Positions 1 through 7,926 of a stretch of DNA of 13,396 bases are shown here, piece by piece (positions within the stretch are counted from its first letter, which is position 1; each line of letters begins with the position of its first letter). The translations under genes were made by a program, and so were the position numbers. The DNA comes from an uncultured Clostridia bacterium (lineage in GTDB: Bacteria; Bacillota; Clostridia; Oscillospirales; Ruminococcaceae), in contig CANEHP010000043.1 of NCBI GenBank assembly GCA_947427325.1, positions 1-13,396 on the forward strand, written 5' to 3'. The notes beneath the pieces are model-generated. The model was given only the letters and a program-made list of their open reading frames with translations, searched no databases and was not told the origin of the DNA.

Positions 1-99
1 GCGGAGCAAGGCGGAGTGGATTTTTATTTTGCGAATTTTGAAATTCTTTTAAAATGGAGTGGATTTTTATTTTGCGAATTTTGAAATTCTTTTTAAAAA
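1..99 (+). repeat. Right half of palindromic repeat, with tandem 43-nt duplication
   Basis: Positions 1-55 match 13173-13227 with a single difference (T17 versus C13189), so this is the loop and right arm of the palindromic element seen complete near the other end of the window. The unit at 13-55 is then repeated at 56-99; the first 38 nt of both units are identical, after which the second has one extra T. Each unit contains the short inverted repeat GAATTT/AAATTC. The second unit runs directly into the ribosome site of the downstream HEPN gene. The left half of the element would lie before the window. The repeat is certain from sequence; any function is unknown. Confidence 0.9.
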
Positions 100-108
100 G
101 GAGTTAAA

Positions 109-1107
109 ATGAGTAAAAGCCACAACAACCGACCGAAAAATCAGTCTCGTCAAAAGCAAATCAAAGAGAACGAATACACGGGCGATTTTGAACAAAGGGA
201 ATATATACACAAGAGCAAAAACAGAAATATTCAAAACGAACGTAAGGCAAAGCTGCCTGCCACCGTAGCGGAACAGATTTCAAAGCTGAAGGAAAGAGGC
301 TGTATTGTGGAGGACGAGGAGTTTGCCGCCGAAACTCTCACCAATATAAACTATTTCCGCCTGGCTCATTACTTTTCACTGTATTTGCAGGAGGACGGCA
401 AGTATAAGGAGGGTACGAAATTTAAGGAGGTTCTGCGGGTTTACGATTTCGACCGCAAGCTTCGTTCTCTTTTGATGGGCGCCTTGGAGGAAATAGAAAT
501 TGCCCTTCGTGCTCACTGCTCCAACTATCACGCAATAAAATACGGAGCAACGGGCTATCTCAGTGCGGAATGCTACAGCCATGTACACAATCACAAGGCG
601 TTTTTGTCAAGGATAAAAAGGCTCATTGAAAGCAACGAGGACAGCGAAATGGTGCAGCACTATTTAAAAAAGCACGGGGGACTGTTTCCTTTATGGGTAA
701 TAACGGAGCTGTTCAGCTTTGGCGGTCTTAATATGTTCTATGCGGATTTAAAGCCAAGCGACAAAATGGATATTTCAAAAAAATACTACAACACCTCGTC
801 GGGTGATTTGGAGATGAAGCTCCGTAAGATGTCCGATCTGCGCAACCACTGCGCCCACTACCACAGGCTTTACGATTGGGAAATGGGAGATCTTCATTCA
901 AGCGAAGGCACGGTCTTTGAGTACATACTGGTTATGAAAGAGCTTTACAGGCAGGCTTTTAAGTGGCGTGAGGGCTTTTTAAAGCAGTTCAGGCGGCTTT
1001 ATTATGATTATAAGGATATTGTGGAGCTGTCTATGCTGGGTTTTCCCGAGAATTGGCTTGAAATACTGTCAGAGGACAAAGCCGAAATTACGCCTGTGGG
1101 CTTGTGA
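109..1107 (+). CDS. Abi_2 (AbiD/AbiF-like) HEPN-domain abortive-infection protein
   Basis: A 332-residue soluble protein resembling the Abi_2 family, whose known members (AbiD, AbiF) abort phage infection in lactococci and are thought to be HEPN ribonucleases. Residues 1-48 are basic and low in complexity. The Abi_2-like core runs from about 49 to 275, starting with a helix ending KLKERGCIV, then NINYFRLAHYF (79-89) and an EEIEIALR helix (127-134). The putative catalytic HEPN motif is R245-N-H-C-A-H250 (R-x4-H), so the active site appears intact. The start is supported by AAAGGAG at 97-103, 5 nt upstream. It stands alone, with repeats in front and a new promoter behind. Phage defence or RNA-antitoxin control is inferred from the family, not shown here. 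No terminator is evident after the stop. Confidence 0.85.
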   Translation: MSKSHNNRPKNQSRQKQIKENEYTGDFEQREYIHKSKNRNIQNERKAKLPATVAEQISKLKERGCIVEDEEFAAETLTNINYFRLAHYFSLYLQEDGKYKEGTKFKEVLRVYDFDRKLRSLLMGALEEIEIALRAHCSNYHAIKYGATGYLSAECYSHVHNHKAFLSRIKRLIESNEDSEMVQHYLKKHGGLFPLWVITELFSFGGLNMFYADLKPSDKMDISKKYYNTSSGDLEMKLRKMSDLRNHCAHYHRLYDWEMGDLHSSEGTVFEYILVMKELYRQAFKWREGFLKQFRRLYYDYKDIVELSMLGFPENWLEILSEDKAEITPVGL

Positions 1108-1155
1108 ATACTTTTTATATAAAATTCGCACAAAACTCCTTGCCCCCAAAGGCAC

Positions 1156-1184
1156 TTGACACTTCAACTCTATTGTGTTAAAAT
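1156..1184 (+). promoter_or_regulatory. Housekeeping-type promoter for the DUF4097-like gene
   Basis: A perfect -35 TTGACA at 1156-1161, a 17-nt spacer and -10 TAAAAT at 1179-1184. A TGT precedes the -10, giving an extended -10. Transcription would begin near 1191 and leave a leader of about 73 nt. This is the best promoter match in the window. Confidence 0.8.
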
Positions 1185-1215
1185 AATGTGGTTAAACGGG
1201 ACAAAACAATTAAGA

Positions 1216-1243
1216 CGGCGCATAAAAAATACGTCCTGCGCCG
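1216..1243 (+). other. GC-rich hairpin in the leader of the DUF4097-like gene
   Basis: CGGCGCA (1216-1222) pairs with TGCGCCG (1237-1243) around a 14-nt A-rich loop. An alternative GACG/CGTC pairing (1214-1217 with 1232-1235) is mutually exclusive with it. There is no T-run after the stem, so it is not a terminator. It ends 8 nt before the AAAGGAAG ribosome site and could affect translation or mRNA stability; that is inference. Confidence 0.4.
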
Positions 1244-1263
1244 CCGGCTAAAAGGAAGATGGA

Positions 1264-2385
1264 ATGGATAAAGGTAAAAAGCCCCCGAGAACGCTTTTGG
1301 CGCAGATTTTTATAATCCCTGCGGCAGCGGGCTTTCTGGCGCTTTTCGGTATAAATTTTGCCTTGGCGGTTTTGGCGCTGATTATGCTTTCGGTGGGAAT
1401 TTTATGCCTGCCCTTGGGGCTGCTTTGTTTACTCGGCAGCGTAAAGCCGCTTAATGTGGTTTCCGATCTTTCTCCCGGGTCTTTGGCGGCGGCAGGAGCA
1501 TTTATGCTGTGTATGGGAGTATTTCTGTGCTTTTCCCTTTGCCTGTTTGCGCCTTTTTCTGCAAGGCTCTTATATCGGTATTCCGCAGCGGTAAGAAATA
1601 AAAGGTGGCGGAGAATTTATTCCAACTTCAGCTTTTCCGGATACTTTAAAATCAGTCTTGCCTTTTCTATTGCCGCCTTGGCGGTATTTGCAGGTCTTAG
1701 GTATATGGATATAAAGCAGGGGTACGAAAGTACGGTGGTTAAAGAAAGTCTGACCTTTCCAAACGCCAACTATATTTATATCAGCACCTCGGGGCTTGAC
1801 TTTGAGGTAAAACGCTATGACGGGGATAATATCACTCTGGAATACACCAACGATATGCCCGTTATTGTAGAGGAAAGCAGCGAGGATTATTTAAGGCTTA
1901 CTCAGGACGATTCCTTTACAATTTCGGTTTTCGCCCGAGATCAGTTCAGCTATAAAATGACCCTGTGGCTGCCCGTCAGAGATTACCGGGAGTTTTATTT
2001 TAACAGCGGCAGCGGAAATATTACGGTGGAGGAAACCCTGTCCCGATACTGCAAGCTCCGCACAAGAAGCGGCAATATTTACATTTACGGCGCAGATAAG
2101 GAGATAGACGCAGCCGCCGTAGAGGGGAATATTCACTGCTCCTACAGCGCCTTTGCAAGCACGGGAAGCTTTGAGAGCAGGAAGGGAAAAATAACCGTGC
2201 TTGTACCCGATTTTTCGGAAGTGAATTTACAGTACCGAACCGAAAGCGGCTGGCTTGACAGCGGCTTTATGGGACTTGATGAAAGATTTTACGGAAGTAT
2301 AGATCTGCAAAAGCCTTCTGCCACGTCAAAATGCCTATACGTGACCACAGGCAGCGGAGGACTTACTCTTGAGGCTTCATACTGA
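1264..2385 (+). CDS. Membrane protein with DUF4097-like beta-helical ectodomain
   Basis: A 373-residue protein with three to four hydrophobic segments (about 10-30, 31-58, 71-98, 129-145), a basic loop (101-118, RNKRWRR) and a C-terminal domain from about 150 to the end, probably outside the cell. That domain has a regular turn motif: SGNI at 250-252, SGNI at 269-272, EGNI at 287-290, KGKI at 307-310 and SGGL at 364-367. The spacing is about 18-20 residues, as expected of the right-handed beta-helix of DUF4097/putative adhesin proteins. The family's molecular role is not established; members often sit near envelope-stress or PadR-type regulators, none of which is present here. Ribosome site AAAGGAAG (1251-1258) is 5 nt from the ATG. 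It has its own promoter. Topology is inferred from hydrophobicity. Confidence 0.7.
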   Translation: MDKGKKPPRTLLAQIFIIPAAAGFLALFGINFALAVLALIMLSVGILCLPLGLLCLLGSVKPLNVVSDLSPGSLAAAGAFMLCMGVFLCFSLCLFAPFSARLLYRYSAAVRNKRWRRIYSNFSFSGYFKISLAFSIAALAVFAGLRYMDIKQGYESTVVKESLTFPNANYIYISTSGLDFEVKRYDGDNITLEYTNDMPVIVEESSEDYLRLTQDDSFTISVFARDQFSYKMTLWLPVRDYREFYFNSGSGNITVEETLSRYCKLRTRSGNIYIYGADKEIDAAAVEGNIHCSYSAFASTGSFESRKGKITVLVPDFSEVNLQYRTESGWLDSGFMGLDERFYGSIDLQKPSATSKCLYVTTGSGGLTLEASY

Positions 2386-2528
2386 TTCTTGATCATCTTA
2401 CGGACAACCTTGCAAAAGCCTGCGTTTATCGCTTCGTCGGTCTGCCTTGCACCGAACGCAGTTTTTCGCAAATTTGTCTGCAATCTGTTAAGAAACAGTA
2501 TCAAACAAGTGAGGAGAATAAAAAAATC

Positions 2529-3449
2529 ATGATGTCAATAATAATTCCCGCTTATAACGAGGAGGAAAATATCGAAAATACCGCCGAGGTGATAGGCGGC
2601 ATTATGAAAGAGAACAATATAGACTGCGAAATCCTTTTTGTGGACGACGGCTCGAGGGACGGAACATGGGAGCTTATCGAAAGCATCGCAAGGAAAAATA
2701 AATCGGTAAGAGGATTAAAGTTTTCCCGCAACTTCGGCAAGGAGGGCGCAATTTTTGCCGGCTTAAAGCACTGCAAGGGGGACTGCGCCGCTGTTATCGA
2801 CTGCGATTTGCAGCATCCGCCGAAGCTTATGGTTGAGATGTATAATATGTGGAAGCAGGGCTATCAGGTGGTGGAGGCGGTTAAGGCTTCAAGGGGAAAG
2901 GAAAACCCCATATACGGCTTTTTTGCAAGGAGCTTTTACGGAATGATGAAAAGCTCTTCAAATATAGATATGAACGGCGCCAGCGACTATAAGCTTATGG
3001 ACAGGCAGGTCATAGACGCTCTTAACGAGCTTCCCGAAAGAATAACCTTTTACAGAGCCTTGTCCTCATGGGTGGGCTTTAAAACCGCAAAGCTGGAGTT
3101 TAATGTTGCGCCGAGAAACGCAGGGGCAAGCAAATGGAATTTTAAAAAGCTTTTTAAATTCGCAATGGCAAACCTCACCAGCTTTACCAACGCCCCCCTG
3201 CATCTTGTGACGGTTTTCGGCTTTATATTTTTGCTTGCGTCAATCGTTTTGGGGATCGTTTCTTTGGTAAGGCTCTGCTGCGGCCAATACCAAAACGGCA
3301 TAATTCCCCTTATTTTGTTCTCCACCTCGCTTATAATGCTTGCCTTGGGAGTTATCGGATATTATTTGAGCAAAATTTACGAGGAAATAAAGGGAAGACC
3401 GAGGTATATTGTTTCTCTTGATACCGACGAATTAAACAAAAATTTTTAG
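2529..3449 (+). CDS. GtrB/CsbB-like family 2 polyprenyl-phosphate glycosyltransferase
   Basis: A 306-residue GT-A glycosyltransferase that should move a sugar from a nucleotide donor to undecaprenyl phosphate on the inner membrane face. It shows IIPAYNEEENI (5-15), the nucleotide-binding VDDGSRDGT (38-46), the metal-binding DCDLQHPP (91-98, a DxD), and a GASKWNFKKL motif typical of DPM1/GtrB/CsbB proteins. Two transmembrane helices follow (about 220-245 and 257-285), and a short polar tail. Length matches this subgroup. GAGGAG (2511-2516) lies 12 nt before the first ATG, a slightly long spacing; a second ATG at 2532 would be even farther. The next gene encodes a YfhO protein, which makes a CsbB-type role in surface-polymer glycosylation likely. 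The sugar cannot be told from sequence. ArnC- or dolichol-type relatives are the alternative. Confidence 0.88.
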   Translation: MMSIIIPAYNEEENIENTAEVIGGIMKENNIDCEILFVDDGSRDGTWELIESIARKNKSVRGLKFSRNFGKEGAIFAGLKHCKGDCAAVIDCDLQHPPKLMVEMYNMWKQGYQVVEAVKASRGKENPIYGFFARSFYGMMKSSSNIDMNGASDYKLMDRQVIDALNELPERITFYRALSSWVGFKTAKLEFNVAPRNAGASKWNFKKLFKFAMANLTSFTNAPLHLVTVFGFIFLLASIVLGIVSLVRLCCGQYQNGIIPLILFSTSLIMLALGVIGYYLSKIYEEIKGRPRYIVSLDTDELNKNF

Positions 3450-3747
3450 AAGCTGTTCTCAACGCTGTGAGAATTAAAGTAAAAAACCGTTAAATAAAAC
3501 AGTAAAAAACAAAACGGTAAAAAACGGGAAATATGCCTGTGATTGCCAAAAATAAAAGCTTAAAGGAACAAGCTCCCGAAAAGCTCCCGTGTATTGCTCC
3601 TCCATTGCTCAAATATTGCTCCAAAGCAGTTTGAAACCGATTCTCTTTAAAAAGGAACCGGCTTAAGGGTAAAAAACGGGATATAGGGAAAAGCATTGTT
3701 CTGTTTAAATGAAAAGACAACAGCCTTTTCGGAAAGGAATTTAAAAA
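3450..3747. other. A-rich intergenic spacer before yfhO; no gene seen
   Basis: About 300 bp without a convincing gene. A reverse-strand open frame crosses it but overlaps the yfhO start and has no family features. Visible structure: a weak hairpin TTCTCA/TGAGAA at 3456-3473 just after the glycosyltransferase stop without a T-run; several copies of GTAAAAAAC, including CGGTAAAAAACGGG-like words; three copies of ATTGCTC around 3593-3622; and an imperfect hairpin around 3640-3665. The yfhO ribosome site AAAGGAA is at 3733-3739. I see no convincing promoter or terminator, so the two flanking genes may be co-transcribed. Confidence 0.5.
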
Positions 3748-6700
3748 ATGACCGCAACAGCTACGGCAAAAAAAGGCTTCGGCGATGTAGTCAGGGAGTA
3801 TTTGGGCTATACAAAAAACGGTATAGAGCATTTTTTCAAAAAGGAAAACCAAATGTGGCTGTCCTTTTTGCTGCCCGCCCTTATACTTTTGATAAGCTAC
3901 TTCTGCTTCGGAGTGTACCCCATTGACAAACAAAGCGTATTGTCCCTTGACCTTAACGGACAGTATGTTTACTACTACGACCATATGTACGATGTTTTGT
4001 ACGGTGATGAAAGTCTGTTTTATTCATGGAGCAGAAACCTTTCGGGAGAATGGATGGGCATTATCGGCTACTATCTTGCCAGCCCCTTTAACTTTATCGT
4101 ATGGCTTTTCCCGAGAGCGCATATACTTGACGGACTGCTTACCATGATGTGCGTAAAGGTGGGCGCGATAGGTCTTTGTATGTCAATTTATCTGTCCCGC
4201 TCCAGAAAATGCACCAAGCTTTCCACCGTTTTGTTCAGCATCTGTTATGCTCTTTGCGCTTATACCGTTGTTCAGACCATGAATCCCATGTGGCTTGACG
4301 GCGTTATGATTTTGCCCGTTATCTGCCTCGGCATTGAACGCTTTGTGGATCAGCGCCGCTTCAGGCTTTTGGTGTTCGCTTGGGTTTACGGCTTTGTTAC
4401 CTGCTTTTATATCGGCTATATGCTTGCCATTTTCTCCGTAATCTATTTTATGCTTTATATGGTGATCACCGGGCACAGCGAAGCCAGGGAAAACTTTTTC
4501 AAAATTGCGGTTTCGATTTTGGGTCTGGGCGTAGTGGCGGTTATGATTTCCGCCTTTATGATTATTCCCGTGTACGAGTCCTTATCCTATGGAAAATTTG
4601 CTTTTTCCACGCCCGATTACAGCTTAAAGGAAAATTTCCCCTTTATCGAGCTTTTGGATAAGATTCTTCCCAACAGCTACGATACCGTGCGTATGTCGGG
4701 ACTTCCTTTCTTATACTGCGGCACTATCACAATTTTGCTGATACCCTCCTATTTCTTCTGCCACAAAATAAGACGCAGCGAGAGAATAGGTTATGCGGCA
4801 GTGCTTTTGCTGCTTACGCTTTGTATGTATATCCGTCCTGTGGATATGATTTGGCACGGCGGACAAATGCCCAACTGGCTGCCTTACCGCTACTCGTTTA
4901 TTATATGCTTTCTTTTGACGGTTATTGCCGCAAGAGCCTTTGACAAAATCAAGGAGCTTAACACAAAGTGCATCGGCATTACCGCTGCGGTATGGTTTGC
5001 AATAATGGTTTACCAGGAAAATATGGATAATTTCGTAAAGGATTTAAACAACGGCAGGGATACCTTGAATAACTTTTCCACAATTATTCCCGCTATGATA
5101 ATTCTCTTTACAATTACGGCGGTGGTTTTGCAGCTGCGCAGAAGCTTTAATATGGATTTCCGCAGAAACCGCACAAGAATGTTCTCCTTTATCATTATAG
5201 GAGTAATTTGCAGCGAGGCAATATACAATACCACCACTCAAATCTATACCCAGCATAAGGATATAGTTTATTCCAACCGTCCCAGCTATTTAAATGTAAT
5301 TCTGCCGTTAAGAGAAACGGTAAATGAGATAAAGGAAAAGGACGATGGCTTTTACCGCATAGAAAAGCAGTTCTTCCGCACGGTTAACGATCCCCTGGCG
5401 GTAAATATGTACGGTCTGTCCCACAGCTCCTCTACCTTAAACGCAAAGCCCATTGAATTATTAAAGCGCCTGGGCTTTACCGCAAGAAGTCATTACACCA
5501 GATACAGCGGCGCAACTATGATAACCTCCAGTCTGTTTGGCGTAAAATATGAGCTTAGCACGGACAACAATACCACAGACGATGTGAGAAACGGCAAGGA
5601 GATCAAGGTTACCGAGAACGAATACGCCTTGCCCATCTGCTATTTGGGCGAAAAGGAAGCTCTTGATCTGCACCTTAGCGAGTTTAACCCCTTTGAAGCG
5701 CAGACCGAGCTGCTTAACACCCTTATAGGCAAGGATTACGAGTATTACGCAAGAATTGATAATCCGTCCCTTGAAACCTCCAATATAACCCAGGGAAGCA
5801 CTTCGGACGGACACCGCAGCTTTAAAAAGACCGATACGGCAAACGCCGCAAGCTTGACCTACACCTTTACGATGACGAAAACAGGCGACCTTTATATGTA
5901 TCTGCCCTCAACCTATGAAAGAACCATTGACGTATCGGTAAACGGTCAGTCCAAGGGCAAGTATTTTGAAGGCGACAACAATTATATGAGAAATTTCGGA
6001 AGGTTTTCGCAGGGAGAGAATATAACGGTCAAGTTCTCTCTCACAAAGGATAATCTTTATTTCCGTGAAGCAGAGTTTTATATAGGCGACGGCGAGGTGA
6101 TGAAGCAGGGCCTTACCGAGCTGCTTGAAATCAATAAAGACACCCGGTGCGAGTTATCCTCCAAAACCAATGTGGTAAGCAAGGTAAGCTGCGACAGGGA
6201 TATGACCTTCTTTACCACCATTCCCGTGGAAAAAGGATGGAAGATTTATGTGGACGGCGTTAAAACGGATTATCATGAAACTGTGGATTCCCTTATAGCA
6301 GTACCTCTTACGGCGGGAACTCATACCGTTGAAATGAAGTTCACCACAGCAGGCTATCCTGCCGCAATATTTATCAGCGCCGCAGGAATTATCATATTTG
6401 CCGGACTTATAATTCTGTGGCTTAAGCGCAATCCCGAGGACAGAAAACGGCGCAGGAACAATCTTCGCAGAATATACAGCGGAGAGGCAAATCAAGAGCT
6501 TAAAGCGCAAACCGAAGCGGATTTCGCCGAAAGAAAGCTGTACCGTGAGGGAAAAATCGAGGACGAGTACGATAAGGACGAATTTGCAGAGCTTGACGGT
6601 TTAATAAAGGACGAGGACGAAAAGGACGCTGACGGCGCAGACGGGCATAAGTCCGAAAACAACTCCGAAAGTCTATCCGAAGATAGACCTGAAAACGAAT

Positions 6701-6762
6701 CCGAAGATAAGTCCGAAGGAAAACCCGAGGAAAAATCAGAGGAAAAGCCCGAGGAAAAATAA
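3748..6762 (+). CDS. YfhO-family multi-pass membrane glycosyltransferase
   Basis: A 1004-residue YfhO-family protein. In Bacillus and Listeria, YfhO-type GT-C enzymes work outside the membrane and transfer sugar from a polyprenyl carrier, made by CsbB-type enzymes, to lipoteichoic acid. Here a cytoplasmic start is followed by TM1 (36-56), then the conserved SLDLNGQY (66-73) whose D68 fits the GT-C first-loop acidic residue. Many hydrophobic helices follow up to about residue 500, then a long extracytoplasmic beta-rich region (about 510-865) ending in the family-like GWKIYVDGVK segment, and a final TM (871-891). Residues 892-1004 form a highly charged tail, first basic (RKRRRNNLRR) and then Glu/Lys/Ser-rich from 968. 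AAAGGAA (3733-3739) supports the start. Pairing with the preceding glycosyltransferase supports the role; the acceptor polymer is unknown. Confidence 0.88.
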   Translation: MTATATAKKGFGDVVREYLGYTKNGIEHFFKKENQMWLSFLLPALILLISYFCFGVYPIDKQSVLSLDLNGQYVYYYDHMYDVLYGDESLFYSWSRNLSGEWMGIIGYYLASPFNFIVWLFPRAHILDGLLTMMCVKVGAIGLCMSIYLSRSRKCTKLSTVLFSICYALCAYTVVQTMNPMWLDGVMILPVICLGIERFVDQRRFRLLVFAWVYGFVTCFYIGYMLAIFSVIYFMLYMVITGHSEARENFFKIAVSILGLGVVAVMISAFMIIPVYESLSYGKFAFSTPDYSLKENFPFIELLDKILPNSYDTVRMSGLPFLYCGTITILLIPSYFFCHKIRRSERIGYAAVLLLLTLCMYIRPVDMIWHGGQMPNWLPYRYSFIICFLLTVIAARAFDKIKELNTKCIGITAAVWFAIMVYQENMDNFVKDLNNGRDTLNNFSTIIPAMIILFTITAVVLQLRRSFNMDFRRNRTRMFSFIIIGVICSEAIYNTTTQIYTQHKDIVYSNRPSYLNVILPLRETVNEIKEKDDGFYRIEKQFFRTVNDPLAVNMYGLSHSSSTLNAKPIELLKRLGFTARSHYTRYSGATMITSSLFGVKYELSTDNNTTDDVRNGKEIKVTENEYALPICYLGEKEALDLHLSEFNPFEAQTELLNTLIGKDYEYYARIDNPSLETSNITQGSTSDGHRSFKKTDTANAASLTYTFTMTKTGDLYMYLPSTYERTIDVSVNGQSKGKYFEGDNNYMRNFGRFSQGENITVKFSLTKDNLYFREAEFYIGDGEVMKQGLTELLEINKDTRCELSSKTNVVSKVSCDRDMTFFTTIPVEKGWKIYVDGVKTDYHETVDSLIAVPLTAGTHTVEMKFTTAGYPAAIFISAAGIIIFAGLIILWLKRNPEDRKRRRNNLRRIYSGEANQELKAQTEADFAERKLYREGKIEDEYDKDEFAELDGLIKDEDEKDADGADGHKSENNSESLSEDRPENESEDKSEGKPEEKSEEKPEEK

Positions 6763-6828
6763 GAGAAAAAACAAGGAAAAAAATCTCGGGACAAATCTGA
6801 AAAACAGCCGCAGAAAGACGCTCCCCTG

Positions 6829-6856
6829 CCGTAATAAGACGTTCCGTAATAAGACG
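6829..6856 (+). repeat. 13-nt direct repeat upstream of coaX
   Basis: CCGTAATAAGACG occurs at 6829-6841 and exactly again at 6844-6856, a 15-nt period. It lies in the non-coding stretch between yfhO and coaX. It could be a local slippage duplication or a paired protein-binding site; nothing distinguishes these. Confidence 0.6.
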
Positions 6857-6915
6857 GCGGAAATCGCCACCTTCGGCGGGAGCAGTCTCTGCCGAATATG
6901 AGAACAAGTTCCGAT

Positions 6916-6939
6916 TTTTCAAAGCCGAAGCTTTGAAAA
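6916..6939 (+). other. Perfect 10-bp hairpin in the coaX upstream region
   Basis: TTTTCAAAGC (6916-6925) and GCTTTGAAAA (6930-6939) are exact reverse complements around a CGAA loop. No T-run follows on either strand, so it does not look like an intrinsic terminator. It ends about 55 nt before the coaX ribosome site. It could be an operator, an mRNA processing site or the 3' end of the yfhO transcript. A smaller pair, TTCGGC/GCCGAA, lies just upstream near 6873-6896. Confidence 0.55.
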
Positions 6940-7014
6940 GGAAACCGCACAGATCCCGGTGTAATTTATGTGCGGCATTGTTTGGGCGGCAAAAAGAAAG
7001 GAAAACTATCCCTT

Positions 7015-7791
7015 ATGATACTGACTGTTGACATCGGAAATACTAATATAGTATACGGAATATTTGACGGCGATAAGGTGGTTCTTGAATCCCGTATGGA
7101 TACCGACAAAAACCGTATGGCAGACCAATACGCCGTAACCCTTGCCCAGCTTTTCAGCCTTTATCACCTTAAAATCGGGCAGATAGACGGGGCGGTAATT
7201 TCTTCGGTAGTACCCCCTGTATCCGATCAGCTTAAGGCGGCGATAAAACGGGTATTTGCCGTTGAGCCTGTTATGGTGGGAGCGGGCGTTAAGACGGGGC
7301 TTAACATACTTATCGACGATCCCTCCTCCCTGGGCGCAGATCTGGCGTGCGGCGGCGCAGCGGCAAGGGAATTATATCCGCTGCCCTGCATAGTAATAGA
7401 TTTGGGAACTGCGTCAAAGGTTTATGCGGTAAATAAGGACGGCGCTTTTATCGGCGGCATTATCGCCCCGGGCATAAAAATTTCCCTTGAGGCTTTGGCA
7501 AGCGGCACTATGTCCCTGCCTATGATAAGCTTGGAGGGCAACGCTCCCGTTATAGGCACCAATACCGTGGATTGTATGCGTTCCGGTCTTCTTTACGGTC
7601 ACGGGGGTATGCTGGATAACTTTATAGACCGCTTTCAGGAACAGCTGGGCAAGTCAACGGTAGTGGTTACGGGCGGCTTTGGCCCGCTAATTAAGGATTA
7701 TTGCAGAAATGATTTTATTATCGATAAGCAGCTGGTTTTGAAGGGGCTTAAGGTTATTTATGATAAGAACAGCAAAAATCTGAAAAAATGA
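7015..7791 (+). CDS. coaX: Type III pantothenate kinase CoaX
   Basis: Type III pantothenate kinase, the first step of coenzyme A synthesis: ATP-dependent phosphorylation of pantothenate in the cytosol. The chosen ATG at 7015 gives 258 residues, the normal size for the family, with the phosphate-binding DIGNTN at 6-11. It is preceded by AAGAAAGGAAA (6994-7004) at good spacing. An upstream in-frame ATG at 6970 would add 15 basic residues before this motif and is unlikely. Other ASKHA features are G107-A-D109 (catalytic Asp region), DLGTASK (129-135), GGIIAPGI and a late VVVTGGFG strand. No key residue appears missing. The ECF S component downstream suggests a pantothenate uptake and use unit. 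Confidence is high. Confidence 0.95.
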   Translation: MILTVDIGNTNIVYGIFDGDKVVLESRMDTDKNRMADQYAVTLAQLFSLYHLKIGQIDGAVISSVVPPVSDQLKAAIKRVFAVEPVMVGAGVKTGLNILIDDPSSLGADLACGGAAARELYPLPCIVIDLGTASKVYAVNKDGAFIGGIIAPGIKISLEALASGTMSLPMISLEGNAPVIGTNTVDCMRSGLLYGHGGMLDNFIDRFQEQLGKSTVVVTGGFGPLIKDYCRNDFIIDKQLVLKGLKVIYDKNSKNLKK

Positions 7792-7836
7792 GGGTCGCAG
7801 CTTAGGCGTTATTTGAAAACAAACCGATTTTGCGAA

Positions 7837-7866
7837 TTGTGTTTCTTCGGATAGCTCCGATATGCT
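7837..7866 (+). promoter_or_regulatory. Weak promoter candidate before the ECF S component
   Basis: TTGTGT (7837-7842), 18 nt, then TATGCT (7861-7866) is a poor but possible promoter. Its spacer contains a 5-bp inverted repeat TCGGA/TCCGA around TAGC (7847-7860). The gene may instead be read through from coaX, since no terminator is evident between them. I recognise no known riboswitch in 7792-7926. Confidence 0.25.
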
Positions 7867-7926
7867 GTAAATATAAAACCCTGCGAGGCACTCTCTGACA
7901 ATGAGGCTTCAGCAAAGGAGAAAATT

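Noticed and set aside
3490..3984. Reverse-strand open frame of 164 codons
   Set aside because: It overlaps the start of yfhO, has no recognisable domain and no ribosome site; it is the antisense shadow of an A-rich spacer and a real gene.
6492..6950. Reverse-strand open frames rich in Ser/Phe and Arg
   Set aside because: They are antisense to the Glu/Lys/Ser tail of YfhO; the composition simply mirrors that low-complexity tail.
6970..7014. Upstream start for coaX
   Set aside because: It would add a basic 15-residue extension before the N-terminal DIGNTN strand; the ATG at 7015 has a well-placed ribosome site and gives normal family length.
7792..7926. Riboswitch before the ECF S component
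   Set aside because: I could not match the conserved cores of TPP, FMN, cobalamin, preQ1 or THF classes; only a 5-bp hairpin is visible.
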